Origin: Nectonema munidae
Lineage: Eukaryota > Nematomorpha > Nectonematoida > Nectonematidae
Assembly: GCA_030549495.1 (NCBI GenBank)
Contig: JAUIRK010000365.1
Location: 186,001 to 250,000 of the forward strand
DNA: 64,000 nucleotides
Direction: 5' to 3'
Numbering within the stretch: position 1 is the first letter of the stretch; the number at the start of each line of letters is the position of its first letter. A program made the position numbers and the translations under genes. Under the pieces are notes generated by a model. The model was not told the origin of the DNA. It was given only the letters and a program-made list of their open reading frames with translations, and did not search any database. Shown in pieces: positions 35,260-47,190 of this stretch.

Positions 35260-35905
35260 AATAGATTCAGAGAAACAAACAGAGTTCAACGTTTTGATGA
35301 TTATGAGAGTCGAAGTCAGAAAAAAAGATAAAGAAAAATCTCAGCCAATCAAAAACTTGTTTGAAAACTGTTTCATTCCAGAAGAAAATATAACTGGTGA
35401 TGAGCAACTTGTTACTTTTCGAGGAAGCTGTCCTTTCAAGCACTAATAAGCCTGTGAACTACGGAATCAATTTTGGGTTTGTTGGGACTCTTCTAAATCT
35501 TATGTTAATAATATATTGTTGTACTCTGTCAAAAATAATAACAAAAGAGAAAAAGAACAAAGTGAAAAAACTGGTGGAAGATTTCGAAAATAGTGGTACG
35601 AACACAAGTTATAGATTAGGAAAGTACTCATTCAGTACAAAGTTGACACTTTCTGGAACAATAAGAAAAAACAAAAAGCAAATCTTTTTCCCGATTGGAT
35701 GAAAAGCAAATCCCATAAAAGACGAGTCTTGATAGATTTGTTAGGACGGGAATTTGATTGAAGAAAAAACGAATACTGTCAATGAAAGCTGAAGAATTCG
35801 TTCCTAAAAAAGGATCAAGATGTTATTAATGTCCAAGGAGTAAAGACAAAATGTATACACACATTTTTGTGATATATGTAAGGGAAACACTTGTGATGAA
35901 TGCTA
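35260..35905 (+). pseudogene. piggyBac transposase relic, C-terminal part
   Basis: Frame pieces show PEENITGDEQLVTFRGSCPF (about 35380-35440; the DEQL-FRGRCPF catalytic block of piggyBac/PGBD proteins), KPVNYGI right after in another frame, then GTIRKNKKQI (about 35655-35690; the GTIRKNKKEIP motif), and near 35800-35905 a Cys-containing end with CPRSKDKM and KGNTCDEC that resembles the C-terminal cysteine-rich finger. The N-terminal part was not found. Frame changes and stops make it inactive. No TTAA-bounded ends were identified. Confidence 0.82.
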
Positions 35906-36413
35906 AAACTTTTCTTATACGTGCAGCTTTTGCGTTTATTTTCGTTTGTGCTATTCAGAATGGAGTTTTTATCGAAATATTTTTACAAAAAGGAAATACC
36001 GAAACATTTATTTTCAAAAATATGCTATTTCAAATTACTCCTACATATATCTTCCCCTGATTTCTTTTTTTTTTGAAAATTCAAAACGAAGACTTGTTTC
36101 ATTTTTCCAAATCAAATGACATCATGGAAACAACATAAAAAATCACTGATTCATGATGATGCTGATTACGTTGTTTTGTTAGTTATGGAATGAATCATTT
36201 TTCTTTGCGATTCCTTCCAATCAACGAAGTGCATTTTAAGATTTCTTCTATTTTGATTTTTTCAAAGAATAACATCCAATTGCATTCTTTGCTTTAAACG
36301 AGAATTTTTAAAACCTTTTTTATGGTATTTTTCAATCTTTTCTTTTTTATTATTTGTTTTTGTTAATTTGTTCAGTTAAAAATTTCTTTCCTCTAATTGA
36401 ACCTCATTAAAAG

Positions 36414-36785
36414 TTGCTTTTTACTCTTATTAGTTACTTTCGTGTTTCGTCGCAAACCTCAGACAATCCGTCATCTAAACGGAAGAAAATATTTGACTTT
36501 TTTATTTTACAAAAAAAGGATATTGCTCAATCTTCGTCAACATCTAATGCACCATTACCTACTGTTGAGCCTCAAAACACAAACGTTACGAATTCAATAA
36601 ACACAAAGGAGGAGCCAGTCTTAGCAGAAGATGACATTGCCCGTGCTTTACTCTGCCCTGGTGGACCAAGTAAAATGCCAGATGGTGATAAACTTTTTTT
36701 ATTTCAGCAAGATGTTCGTCCAACGGGTGCATCATCATCCTGGCTTGGAGATATGAATATAAGTGGAAACACCATTTTGTTTTGA
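36414..36785 (+). other. Unassigned 123-codon ORF, possible transposase N-terminus or exon
   Basis: Reads SSKRKKIFDFFILQKKDIAQ early, then PTVEPQNTNVTNSINTKEEP, VLAEDDIARALLCPGGPSKM and a Phe/Ser-rich end. A basic KRKKI-DFF start followed by a Ser/Thr/Asn/Pro-rich linker resembles the N-terminus of ZMYM-type hAT or KIAA-like domesticated transposase proteins. That is only a resemblance, and no zinc finger or catalytic motif is seen. It lies about 500 bases after the piggyBac relic and looks more coding-like than its flanks. Confidence 0.4.
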
Positions 36786-38475
36786 AGCGTATTCATGTCT
36801 GACGTATTCATAACAGGATGGGCTTTTTTGTCGCTTAGAAAATGTCGGTACGTCAAAAATATCAGCTAGGCAATACATTGACTTCCCTCCCCCCTAAAAT
36901 TTTCAGATTAATAATAATTCTGGCAAAATTTTGAAAATATTTGCATTTAAGTACAATTATTTTACCCAATTCTAATAAATCTCTCCTACAAATGACTAAT
37001 TTAAAGACGAGATTTAGGAGCAATTTCATCGTAATCTTTCTTAAATTCAGCCTAGTTACACTCTGATAAAAAATAACCGCGTAGTTTTTTTTAAAAATCC
37101 CTTATCATTTTTAAAGCTGAAATAATTTTCTGAATAACCCCGTTCCCTACCACTTTCAAAACACATCCAGACCCGTAGCCAGGGAGGGCTTAGGGTTCAA
37201 TTCGGCATTTGGTCAAAAACTCTTCCTTTTTTCTTGCAATATTTTGCTTCCTGGGACAGCTACTCCTATAGCAGTTTTTGACAAACCTTTGGAAAGTAAC
37301 TTAATTCATGATGTATGAATCACTTTGGTAAAAAAAAACTTTTTATTTCTTTCTTCTCCAGAATATTACAAATTGAATATATTGATTTAAAATTTTTTTT
37401 TTACAATATTGACGCTTGAACGTGCATGCCCACAGGATAAAAGTTAACTATTATGTTGATAGAGAAATCTACATTAGTTGACAACTATTGTTTAGAATAG
37501 TTGTTTAAAAACTTTGAAAATGTGTTTTATAGCCTGAACTTTTTCACGCAACCCGAATCACTCTTTTCAGGCAGCCCATGTGTTCTGCCGATCTCACTTT
37601 TGGCACCTCTGCATCAGGAGGAATGGCAAATAGATCGTTTAATCCATCTTCAATATTCGATTGAATTTTCTGATTCCACAGATAATACTTTAAATATAAG
37701 ATAATTTAAATTGAAATTAATTTGGTGTAGACTTTTTTATATTATATCATGATTAAAATGAAGTATTCAATTTGATTCAACTCAAAAAAGTTAAACTAAA
37801 AAAAAAATTAACTCTTGACTAACCCATTAGTGATGCCATATGATTAGTGACCAGACGATCTGATGTAAAGAGAAGGATTAGTATTAAAAAGCATTGACAT
37901 ATGTTTTTCGTTGTCGATAATAACTATTCAGCTGTTATTTATTCGCATCTTCTTGTGTATGCTATTATTTTTGTTCAAGGTGAATGAACTGATTATGTTG
38001 ATTACATTTTTTCAAAGTCAAAAATTCCCCTTTGGATGCGACAAAAGGTCATTTATTTTGGAATCGGTTAAAAATTTATAAACAACATACCACAAATTAA
38101 ATATCCTCTTCCCATTTTTCAAATAAGACCGTTGTTAGCATTGTGCTTCATTTGAAAGCGTCTTGTTAAATTTCACAGAGATTTGCGTTTTTCACTTGAG
38201 GAAAGAAAATGATAATAATCTATTCTATTCTATTTGTAAAGTGTAAAGAAGAAGAAAAAACCTTTTTCCACAGCTTATTATGCTAGGATGCTCATTTCAC
38301 ATACGAAAACGGGATTTAGACACCTACCTACACTCATGGATTAGAAATTTTAGCAATTGTGTTCTTTGAAACCCATACACTATGCCTATACCAATGCGAT
38401 GACAATACATCGTAGAGGTTTTTGAAATACCCCTGGGCAGAATTTTGTCATATTAGTGAATATCTGTAACCAGTG
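36786..38475. other. Unassigned non-coding stretch
   Basis: No gene recognised. CCCGTAGCCAGGGAGGG near 37170 is a lone remnant of a CAGTGGCGTAGCC-type terminus. The rest is AT-rich. Confidence 0.45.
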
Positions 38476-38499
38476 GCGTATTAAAATTTTTTGAGAAAG

Positions 38500-39290
38500 C
38501 ATAAAAAGTAAAAAAATTATTTAAGACAATGAATTCAAGTACCAGTTAAAATTCAAAATAATTAATAAAAACTCATTTAACACATAACATATGTATTTAA
38601 GCAGAATTGAGGCTAATGCCTGCAAGATATGCATCTTGAAATTAAGCAAAATAATACAATCTCCTATAGACTGGCAAACTGCATCCAGTTTATTTTTAAA
38701 GTCATTCAACGAATGTAGAAGTCACAACTTCACTGCGCAAAGAATTCCCATCTTCAAAAGCTCTTCTTTGTGTTAGAAATGTTTGGCGATACTTGTTCTG
38801 GAAACTTTCAGTTTTCAATTTGAAGCAATGCGATCTAGAAATTCTTGTTGAAAAGCCAGGCAGGACATCTTCTTTCATTATCCTATTTTTCTTTACAATG
38901 TTGAAAATCGTAATCATTTCATTTCTCTTTATTCTATAATGAAGTGAAGGTAAACTCAAAACTTTCATTCTTTCGGAATAAGAAAACTTTTTTATAGCAG
39001 GTAAACTTTTTTTAAAGTTTTTTTGAACTTTTTCAATTTTCTTGACATTACTCCCAGAGCTATCCCCATAAATCACATTTGCGTATTCAAGAATTGGTCC
39101 TATACCAAAGGCTTGAAAAGGGGACAACAATTTCACTGTTTGATATTACAAAAGTATTTTTCAACATATGTATCGTTGAGTATGCCTCTTTCACAACTTT
39201 TGAAACATGGAGACTAAAATTCAGCCTTGAGTCGATTATTAACCCCAAGTCATTGTGTTCATGAACAAAGTCACACCACCTAAAAAGAAT
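38500..39290 (-). mobile_element. LINE fragment, reverse-transcriptase C-terminal tail
   Basis: Reading leftward on the minus strand: HNDLGLIIDSRLNFSLHVSK (about 39250-39190, the DLG-I-D--L-F--H block), IHMLKNTFV, then GIGPILEYANVIYG (about 39105-39064), KKIEKVQKNFKKSLPAIKKF, SYSERMKVLSLPSLHYRIKR and NEMITIFNIVKK, then FLTQRRAFEDGNSLRSEVV and DFKNKLDAVCQ. This is the end of ORF2 of a non-LTR retrotransposon of the CR1/Jockey group. Two frame changes are evident (near 39115 and 38705). It is 5-prime truncated, as usual for LINEs. Confidence 0.88.
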
Positions 39291-39778
39291 TGATCAGGAT
39301 TTGGTTTTCCAATTTGAAGATTGGAGAATTTATCTGATTAAATTGCATATATGTTAGAAAGTGGAAAATAAAACTTAAAATATTATGAGAAATTTGATAG
39401 CCTAATTATTTAGTCATATTTTCACATGGTGAGAGGGTGGGGGCATCGCTAAGTTTGAACAAATTGTTAATTATGAAAAATTAGTGATGTTACAGCGGAA
39501 ATTTAGTATTACCTAATTTTAACTATTAATTGAAATTCTGACTATAGATTAAATTCTTATGTAACAAGATTTTTCGTAAAAAATACGTTTAACATCTGTT
39601 TTCACATTGTTGAACTGTTTCTATGAAATCGTCCACTTCAATACGATTCTCGCACGGTTGAGAAACCCTGATTTAAATCATCAGAATGGCCAAAAGTATC
39701 AAATAATTAAACATATACTATAGTAAATGTAAAGTAAATTTATAACTTGATAGATTTTTGGTAGTAATTTTATCTAAC

Positions 39779-39897
39779 GTGAGTAGGGTTAGTTAGATGC
39801 TAGATTTTATAACTCGAGGTCTTGGGTTCGATCCTGCATCAAGCCTACTTTTTTCATAGTTTGATACAAACGGCGCAAGTGTGCCTTCTCGATGAAA
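39779..39897 (+). mobile_element. tRNA-derived SINE
   Basis: GAGTAGGGTTAGTTAGATGC, GGTTCGATCCTGCATCAAGC (B-box included), TTTTTTCATAGTTTGATAC and GGCGCAAGTGTGCC. The 3-prime end is shorter than at 14495. Confidence 0.8.
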
Positions 39898-41490
39898 CCA
39901 AATAAAATCAATATTTTATTATTATTATTATTCAAATAGTAATATTTGAAAGTAAAACTGAAAATAGTAAAACTTTATATATCTATATCTTATTAACCTT
40001 ACTATTTTTTTACTATTCAACTAATAAATAGCCCTACTTATTTTTTCAGTGATATGATTTAATGTTGTTTACTTTGTTTTCTAGATCTTTATGACTTGAT
40101 CGATATATCCGCAATCCCATATGGCACACTGCAAGACACTAAGTATGCATCAATAAGGCAAAATAAACGTGTTAGCGTTAGTGTTTCGGGTATAGCGATT
40201 TCACGATACTTATACGCATCGCCGAATAATTACTTCCCTCTTAAGAACTTTCAAATTTCATACATAATCTGCATAAAAGCATCTCCCCCTCACTTTCTTT
40301 CCCTCAGTCTTCACTCCCGGCTTCTGGATCAAGCTTCTTACTTGAATTTTTTTCAGGTTGAAGGAGATATAAGAATTTAGAAATTCCTATACTAACTACG
40401 CCTAGTTTTTTTATGCCATCTGCCATACCTTTTAATATCTGCACCAAAGACTGGAAGCAGGAAGACAGGTAAATAAAAATATGAGGAAAAAACAACTCAG
40501 TATTATCTGTGATTTTTTAGGTTCCTAATTTTTTTCCATTATAAAAATTGCTCCTTCTTTTACTCTTTCATTATAAGTGTTTTTTTTTAAATTATTATCT
40601 ACATCCAATCGTGAATTCAGTAGCATACTCACAAATTTTAATTAAAGAGAAAAATTGAAAAAGGTTTTCCATTCATTGAGTACCAATTGTAGACGAATGT
40701 TCCAAAAATTGTAAATCATCTGTTTTAAATATATATATAAATTTTTTTACGTTCTTTTATCTTTTCTTTCTTTCAAATTCAAAATGGATAACTTATCACT
40801 CTCTGGGAAAAATTAAACATTTTTAATGTCCTCGTTACCCGGGTAGTGCTAAAACTCTTGCAAGACGGAAATACTAGGCCTAGGGATGCCAGAAGTCCGG
40901 TTTGCCGGAATAGTCCTGGTTTTGACGTTGCTTAACAAAGGAATCGCGGAGGAGGTATAAGAATCTTAGTTTTTCATTCACAAATCTATTATGTCAAAAA
41001 AAGGCGTTCAGAGAAATTTATCTCTGAACGTGATAGCTTATCTCCCTTTTTTAGTATGAAAACTCATCTTTTGCATTTAAAGTATTTTTCACACTAATTA
41101 TTATTAATTTTTGTAAGAAATATAAAATTTTTGTTCTTATAACTTTTTTCAATACAATTTTGTCACGGATTGACAAGGTCAAAATTTAGCAACTCAACAA
41201 TAGCCTCTTCTTAAAATGTGCGCATTCAAAGTTTGCTTTCTAAGAATTTGTTCTACCCCTCCTGTTTCTCCCAGTTAGAAAATGGTGGTATATATTGATT
41301 GTTAGGGATAATTATTTTATATTTTTTTTAATTAAAAAGTTTTGATATCCTTTTTTTTAAGGTAGAGATATTTTTTTTCAATTATATTCTACAGTTCACA
41401 AATGATTTGAAATTAGCAAAACTGTGAGATAACAAAACCTTGAAAATGAAGCTTGTATTTTGTTTTAAAGTGGAGTTAGCATCCCCACTT
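39898..41490. other. AT-rich stretch with one dispersed repeat
   Basis: A short ATT-repeat lies near 39915. An ORF at 40096-40380 has no domain. The repeat at 40880 is listed separately. Confidence 0.4.
40880..41050 (+). repeat. Dispersed repeat with terminal hairpin
   Basis: Related to 17495-17620. It ends with a perfect hairpin: CGTTCAGAGA at 41005-41014, loop AATTTA, TCTCTGAACG at 41021-41030. The start GATGCCAGAAGTCCGG resembles the block at 28265 in inverse orientation. Confidence 0.6.
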
Positions 41491-41496
41491 TCAACA

Positions 41497-41664
41497 TGAC
41501 TGCTTCTTGCGATGACATAAAAGATGATGTTGATGGTGTAAATGTGAAGCAACACGAGCATAAGCAAGAGTGTTTGCAACAAATGAAGCAATTTTTATGT
41601 GAATATCATATTTATAAAAATGGATGAACCCGTAGCACCAATGTCAACACTTCCATTAATCCGC
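41497..41664 (+). other. Candidate first exon with an overlapping upstream ORF
   Basis: Two overlapping ATG frames lie in a more balanced-composition island. The first, from 41497 to the stop at 41629-41631, reads MTASCDDIKDDVDGVNVKQH and so on (44 codons). The second begins at 41620, overlaps its end, reads MDEPVAPMSTLPLIR and meets a consensus donor GTGAGT at 41665, leaving in phase 0. This could be the first coding exon of an unidentified gene with an upstream ORF. No downstream exon was identified. Confidence 0.28.
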
Positions 41665-42753
41665 GTGAGTATCTCCTCTTCTGACTGATAAATATGTATG
41701 AGCTGTAATTGATTATATTCGCTTCACTCACTTCGTTCTCCGCATAAATAACTTGGTTCGGTAAGAAACATAAAAGAAAACAAATATCTCATGCGCGTTT
41801 TCCTTTTTTAAGATTCGCGGAAATAAGATGGGAATTTTTTTTCAGAAAGTTTTTTTCTTGAAGGATCAAATTATAAAATTCCTTCACTTTTCATCAACGC
41901 GTTAACTCTTTGGGAATGGGTGTATCAAGAGATGATAAGTGTGAACTGAAAACGCAAAGTGCTCTAATCTCAACAATGCCTAATCATACTAATCAGATAT
42001 AAATTATAAATACTATTGAGAAAGTTATAGTTACTTTACTCTTAAATATAGCTGACTTCGAAAAGTTTACTTATCATCGGAAAGTGAAATTCTAAAAAAT
42101 ATAATAAATAGCAAAAACCTGAACAAAATCCTGATTTTGAATAAATTTAAAGAGATCGAGGAGTGATAAATAGAACTTTCGGATATAAATATTTGGCCAA
42201 ATGACACAAATTTCAAAAAAAAACAATTTAAAGAATCTACTTTTCTAGATATAGTTTGAAAAAATGGTATAAATAATTTTTCGAATGTTAAAATTATAAA
42301 TATCTTTATGAAACTAACAAAATATGGGAAGTAAGGTCAGCATATTAATCAAAACAGCAATAAAATATGTACCATATTTATATCTTATGTGTACAAGTAT
42401 GCGCACTCCTAATGTTAATCGATTGGTTAAAAGATCATTAGCAATCAATCCACTAGTTAACGAAGCGTCGGGAAAAGTTTGTGAAGCGTTGACATTGTGA
42501 ATACCCATACAGTATGGGTTATAAATTTAGTTGAAAGGAGATTTAAAATATTGACAAAAAAAGTAAGATATTCATTATCACTTCCAGGTAGTTTTAGTGT
42601 GTATCATTAGATTTTTTTACACTTTATACAAATGCGATTTGCTTGCATAATAAAAGACATATCGGATGAGATAATTGTAGACATATCACATATGTTAGGA
42701 AACTTGAAGCTGTTAATTCCGATTATAAACTTTTTTATAGTAACAATTGAAAA

Positions 42754-42956
42754 TTTCTTCCATCCTCAAATCTCTTGATCTTTTGTATTTAATGCGAAAC
42801 AGAACTTCAACAAATAATTCAAATGCTGCAAGTGGTAATGCCACACTAAGTGGATCAGAGTCACTTCCTCGGTTGAATGTTGAATGCAAGGAGGGATCAG
42901 CAAGCTATCACGTTAAAGCGTATTCATTTCACAAAATGACTGCCGATTTGTTTTAG
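42754..42956 (+). other. Unrecognised ORF in a balanced-composition patch
   Basis: Residues NRTSTNNSNAASGNATLSGS followed by ESLPRLNVECKEGSASYHV look more coding-like than the flanks. I see no domain, clear acceptor or donor. Confidence 0.2.
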
Positions 42957-43375
42957 TGATTACGCGTTATGACTATTATCTTATCTGCTCTTCGATTTTT
43001 ATTAGCAATAGAATCTTATATCTTATAATATCATATACAATCTTGTAGGCATGTAGACATAGAAGGAATTGCTGTCATTTTTGTGATTCCTCATGCGATA
43101 ACCAAACACATTCATCATATCACATCCACATACACAGCCAAAGTGGAATTGTAATAACACGCATATGTAACACATACGAATAAACACAAAATAAATAAGC
43201 ACAATGATTGACACATTGATTGATGGCATGATTGGTGAGGATGAACGGTGTGTGTACGTGAGTGATTTAAAAAGTTTATTCCAAGCTTCTGTTTTTACTT
43301 AGAGGCGTTAAAAGCGAATGAATGATATTGAGGCCCTCCCTTGTTCCACGACACTAAGAAAAACCTCTTTCCTCA

Positions 43376-43407
<32 letters not shown>
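43376..43407. repeat. (GAT)n microsatellite
   Basis: About ten GAT units. Confidence 0.92.
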
Positions 43408-43585
43408 ATACTTCTGAGTGATGTGATATCATAATAATCGATTCTAATTTGATGACACGAAAAAGCTATAAAAAGAAGCAATAAAATTCATCAATATCCA
43501 CTCACATCATCTTCGATGTTTTTGATTAACACATTTGGTTATTTGGCAAGTAGTGTGAATAAGATAACAGCGGATATCAATACCA

Positions 43586-43611
43586 CCATCATCATCATCA
43601 TCATCATCATC
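43586..43611. repeat. (CAT)n microsatellite
   Basis: About eight CAT units, complementary to the GAT run upstream. Confidence 0.92.
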
Positions 43612-43904
43612 TTGATTGGTATTATTATCATTATTATCGATAATTTTATTGAACTCACTCATTATGCTTAGCAGAGTTTTAAGCATCTTCTAAACTTAGC
43701 ATGATTGATGAACCAAATCACCCTACAACAAACTTCTTCATCTAACAAAAGCACAAGATTATTTCATCAACGTCAGAAACTTTTTTGCGAGAATTTGCTT
43801 CATGTGTTTCGTCAAAGTGGTTAGTTATAATAATAGCAAGCGCTTCTCTCGTCTGAGAAGCAGATTCTGATGATTCACTTTACTCCAGGGTGGTGACTTG
43901 AAGG

Positions 43905-44034
43905 CGTGGGTAAGGTTGGTTAGATACTGGGTTCGATAACTCACGATCTTTGGTTCAATCACCCATTCCCCATAGTTTGATACAAGCGGCACAATGTTGC
44001 CTTCTCGATAAAAACATCACACGCTACCTTTACC
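43905..44034 (+). mobile_element. tRNA-derived SINE, decayed B-box
   Basis: GGTAAGGTTGGTTAGATACT, TTTGGTTCAATCACCCATT (B-box altered), TAGTTTGATACAAGCGGC, TTGCCTTCTCGATAAAAACA and GCTACCTTTACC. Confidence 0.75.
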
Positions 44035-44060
44035 AGGATTTCACTGATAAGTGTAGGTAC

Positions 44061-44255
44061 CAGTGGCGGATCCAGAACTAAAAGTCTTCAGAGAATACGA
44101 CAGCTGTATTATGTCTTTTATCAACGACCAACAAGTATTGTTTTAGGAAAAAACAAAATTAGTAAGTTTGCTCAAAAATTATAAATAAATTTCGAAGCCA
44201 TTTTTCATAGGGTATGGGGCCTAGGCCCCCCCTCCCACGCTTGGATCCGCCACTG
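44061..44255. mobile_element. hAT MITE, CAGTGGCGGATCC type
   Basis: 195 bp with TIRs CAGTGGCGGATCCA and TTGGATCCGCCACTG. Flanks GTAGGTAC (44053-44060) and GTAGGTGC (44256-44263) form an 8-bp duplication with one change. Shares AAAGTCTTCAGAGAATACGA and CAGCTGTATTATGTCTTTT with the 46924 copy, and TTCATAGGG-GGGGCCTAGGCCC near the right end. Confidence 0.92.
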
Positions 44256-46080
44256 GTAGGTGCATACCATCATTTAAAAGTATTCATGAGAGATTTTTCC
44301 ACTTTTTTGAATCGAAAATTGAGATTATAATTTGGACATCTAATTTTTTACAATATTATTAGTAAGATATTTTCTGCAGAATGTGCTTCATAAGTTCTCT
44401 ACATCATAGAAACATCAATGATTGTTACAATTTTATTGAAATTACAGCCACGTCGAAGCCATATGAGGCCGAGCTCCTTTTTTCATTTAAGTTATAAGCA
44501 GGGCGAGGAGGTAAAGCCATCTTCGACTGAAAAAGTCTCTATGTTGACTTTTTCCGACTAAATCAATGAATCGTGAATATTCTCTAATTAATTATTGTTA
44601 GCAAGTTTTGACACAGATTTTCTTTTTTTAACAATTTCTTGATATTTGGCAATAAAATTCCATCATCTTCATCATTAATTTCTTCACTGCTGGAAGATTT
44701 TAATGAAAATATTTTGGTGCTTGCAACCAATTTGTCAACTTAATTACAATTGGAACTGAAGTGTTGCCGATAGGTTTGAAAAGAAAACGTCTTTTTCTAT
44801 TACTAGTTTTGAATGATTTAATGCCGGTAATCTACAATTTTGCAGGATAACTTAACTTTTAAGGTAAACTTGTGTAAAAGATGTGAAAAACATGCAATGA
44901 TAAAAAGTTTGGGAATAAAATTAGGCACATTGAATCAAAAAGTGTTAAATATAAAAATTAATTTTATTGACCTAAACTCGAAAAATTGACTTTGATTGAC
45001 TTAAAAATTTGAAATTAGTTCAAAATTTTTTAGACTAAACAAGTAAAGATCTTTATCAAAGAGTTTTTGCTAAACGGAAATAAAAGTTGACTTTATTGAC
45101 TTTTACTCGCCCTGGTTATGAGCGACAGCATGAAACCAAATTAAATTTACAAATGAATCTTTGACGGTGGCAATAAAATTGTTTAACTTTGTTGACATGG
45201 AACTTCTGCCTGTAGTTTTCAATAAAAAAATTTCTCCTTCAAAAAATATTTGGCCATGATATAAAATGACAAATTTTAGCAAAGAAATAGAAAGAGACGA
45301 CAAGTAGATAACGGGTATACAATAATAGTAGGGTTGTCTTATAGTCTACATTTGATGCTTTAATGTTAGACCAAGCCTATAGGTAAACTTAAGGAAAATA
45401 AAAATTCTTGACTATGCCTTCTGTTCAATGGAATAGGAGACGCTTTTCATTTCTTGAGACACGGCTTTAGCACTGGTTCTAAAAAAGGTCGATGTCAAAG
45501 TCTTTTGTATCAAAGTACTTAATCTCGTCTTGAGAGGGTGTTTTTTATTGTTGGTATTACATCCAACAAAAAGTAAAATCTTCTTCGTCAACTCTTAATC
45601 AACACGTAAGTAGGGGGTTGGAGGCCATTATCCCTTTTTTCCATTTATATGGATCTTGAGGGTCCTCTTCTTTTAGGCCTGATTTCGGTGGAAACAGGTC
45701 AATTCGGCGATAAGATAATTCTGTCTCTGAATATTTTGGCCTCTAAATATATTGATATATTATTGTCTTGAAGCTGAATTATCCTTGAACCCATTTTGAT
45801 GAGTAGATTATCGATTTAATAATAAAATATTTATTGTTATTTATTTGATAAACAATTAATAATCTTCCATAACTAGACAAAACCACGATGTAGAATCTAA
45901 GTCACAAACAACTGGATGAATACCAAGCGATCAGGCCTTCTGGCAACGATGTCTAGAAATGTTTTCTAAGCTCTTTCAAAATTGTGTTGAAAGCATTACG
46001 CACAAATTGATTCAAGAAACACAAATTCATTGATGGGTAAAAACTCATAAATTTATTGACAAAAATTTCTCCTATATATA
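44256..46080. other. Unassigned stretch
   Basis: No gene recognised. TTGACTTTATTGAC-type phrases recur at about 44970-45105. The ORF at 45103-45303 has no domain. Confidence 0.4.
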
Positions 46081-46094
46081 GATAGATATCAGAG

Positions 46095-46165
46095 TCCTGC
46101 GGGGACCTTGAAAATCCCCGTTCTCCGGGGTAAAGATTTTAACCCCGTTATCGGGGTATTGATAG
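46095..46165. repeat. Cluster of short G/C hairpins
   Basis: GGGGA (46101-46105) pairs with TCCCC (46115-46119); CCCCG (46116-46120) pairs with CGGGG (46126-46130); ACCCCG (46142-46147) pairs with CGGGGT (46152-46157). Three G/C hairpins lie in 70 bases of AT-rich surroundings. Possibly a transposon end; no partner end found. Confidence 0.5.
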
Positions 46166-46923
46166 AACATTTGATCGTCCATATTCTGCAAATATATACA
46201 TTAGTTACTTTTCGCCATGATTTCAATAATATGAAATAATACTGAAAAATTTTTGGGTTCGGTTGCCCGAAATCTCCTATGAAGTTGGAACTCATTTTGC
46301 ATCATGCGGTCTCACTAATCGAAGCGTCCCTATATTCTTTTCCATGGAAATCGCTATTTTTCCCTATTCAGAGCGTCGTCGAAAAAAATGGCGGCTTGTT
46401 TCAGCTTCTTTTCCTTTTCCTGATTTTTCCTTCTTCAAAATGGCCTCTCCCTTTCTTCTGATCTGTTTTTTAAAATTATTCTTATAATTCCCTTATAAGA
46501 CTTTGTAAAGAGATTTAAAAAAATTGCAAAATCATCTAAAAAAAATAATATCTCAATAAGTTAAGCATAATATAAAAAATGTCGACTTTTAATTAAGAGT
46601 ATATCAATGGAAAAAGTCAAAATCATATATGCATTTATCAAGTTTGCAAAGTTTAACACATAGAAGCATTAATTAAGCGTTTTCCTGAAAATGGCTGTAT
46701 GATTTATGGAAATAGGATTCCTAATTAAGAAATGAATCCAAGGTTTAAAGGCGTCCACTTTAAACACCTTGGTATTTTTTCTAGAAGTATAAAAGAATTT
46801 CAAAAAAACTGGATTAAAACAGAACTCAACAATTTTTCTTAAAACTGATTGTGACAAAGTCGTACAAAAGAAAAAGATTTATCACTTAAAAGCAGATTGA
46901 AAAAGGAATAAAGTTGTGTTGAG

Positions 46924-47190
46924 CAGTGGCGGATCCAGAAATTTCTTATAGGAAGGGGGCGAAATCTATTTAAATTTTTTGCAATTTTGCTAAAAGTCTT
47001 CAGAGAATACGACAGCTGTATTATGTCTTTTAGAATCACTAATTACTTATGTTTTCATATTTTTAACATTATTTTGCCATGAATAAATTGCAAAAATTTA
47101 TTTTTTATACATGTAAGGCTAATTTTCGAAGCCATTTTTCATAGGGGGGCCTAGGCCCATGAGACCCCCCCCCCCTTGGATCCGCCATTG
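46924..47190. mobile_element. hAT MITE with perfect 8-bp target duplication
   Basis: 267 bp with TIRs CAGTGGCGGATCCAGAAAT and TTGGATCCGCCATTG. GTGTTGAG flanks both sides (46916-46923, 47191-47198). Interior shared with 44061-44255. Confidence 0.94.

Larger units (their letters stand above)
43020..43860. other. Balanced-composition island with triplet repeats
   Basis: Contains (GAT)n at 43376-43407 and its complement type (CAT)n at 43586-43611, about 180 bases apart, so the two runs are mutually complementary. The rest is complex non-coding sequence, a candidate conserved regulatory element. Confidence 0.4.
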
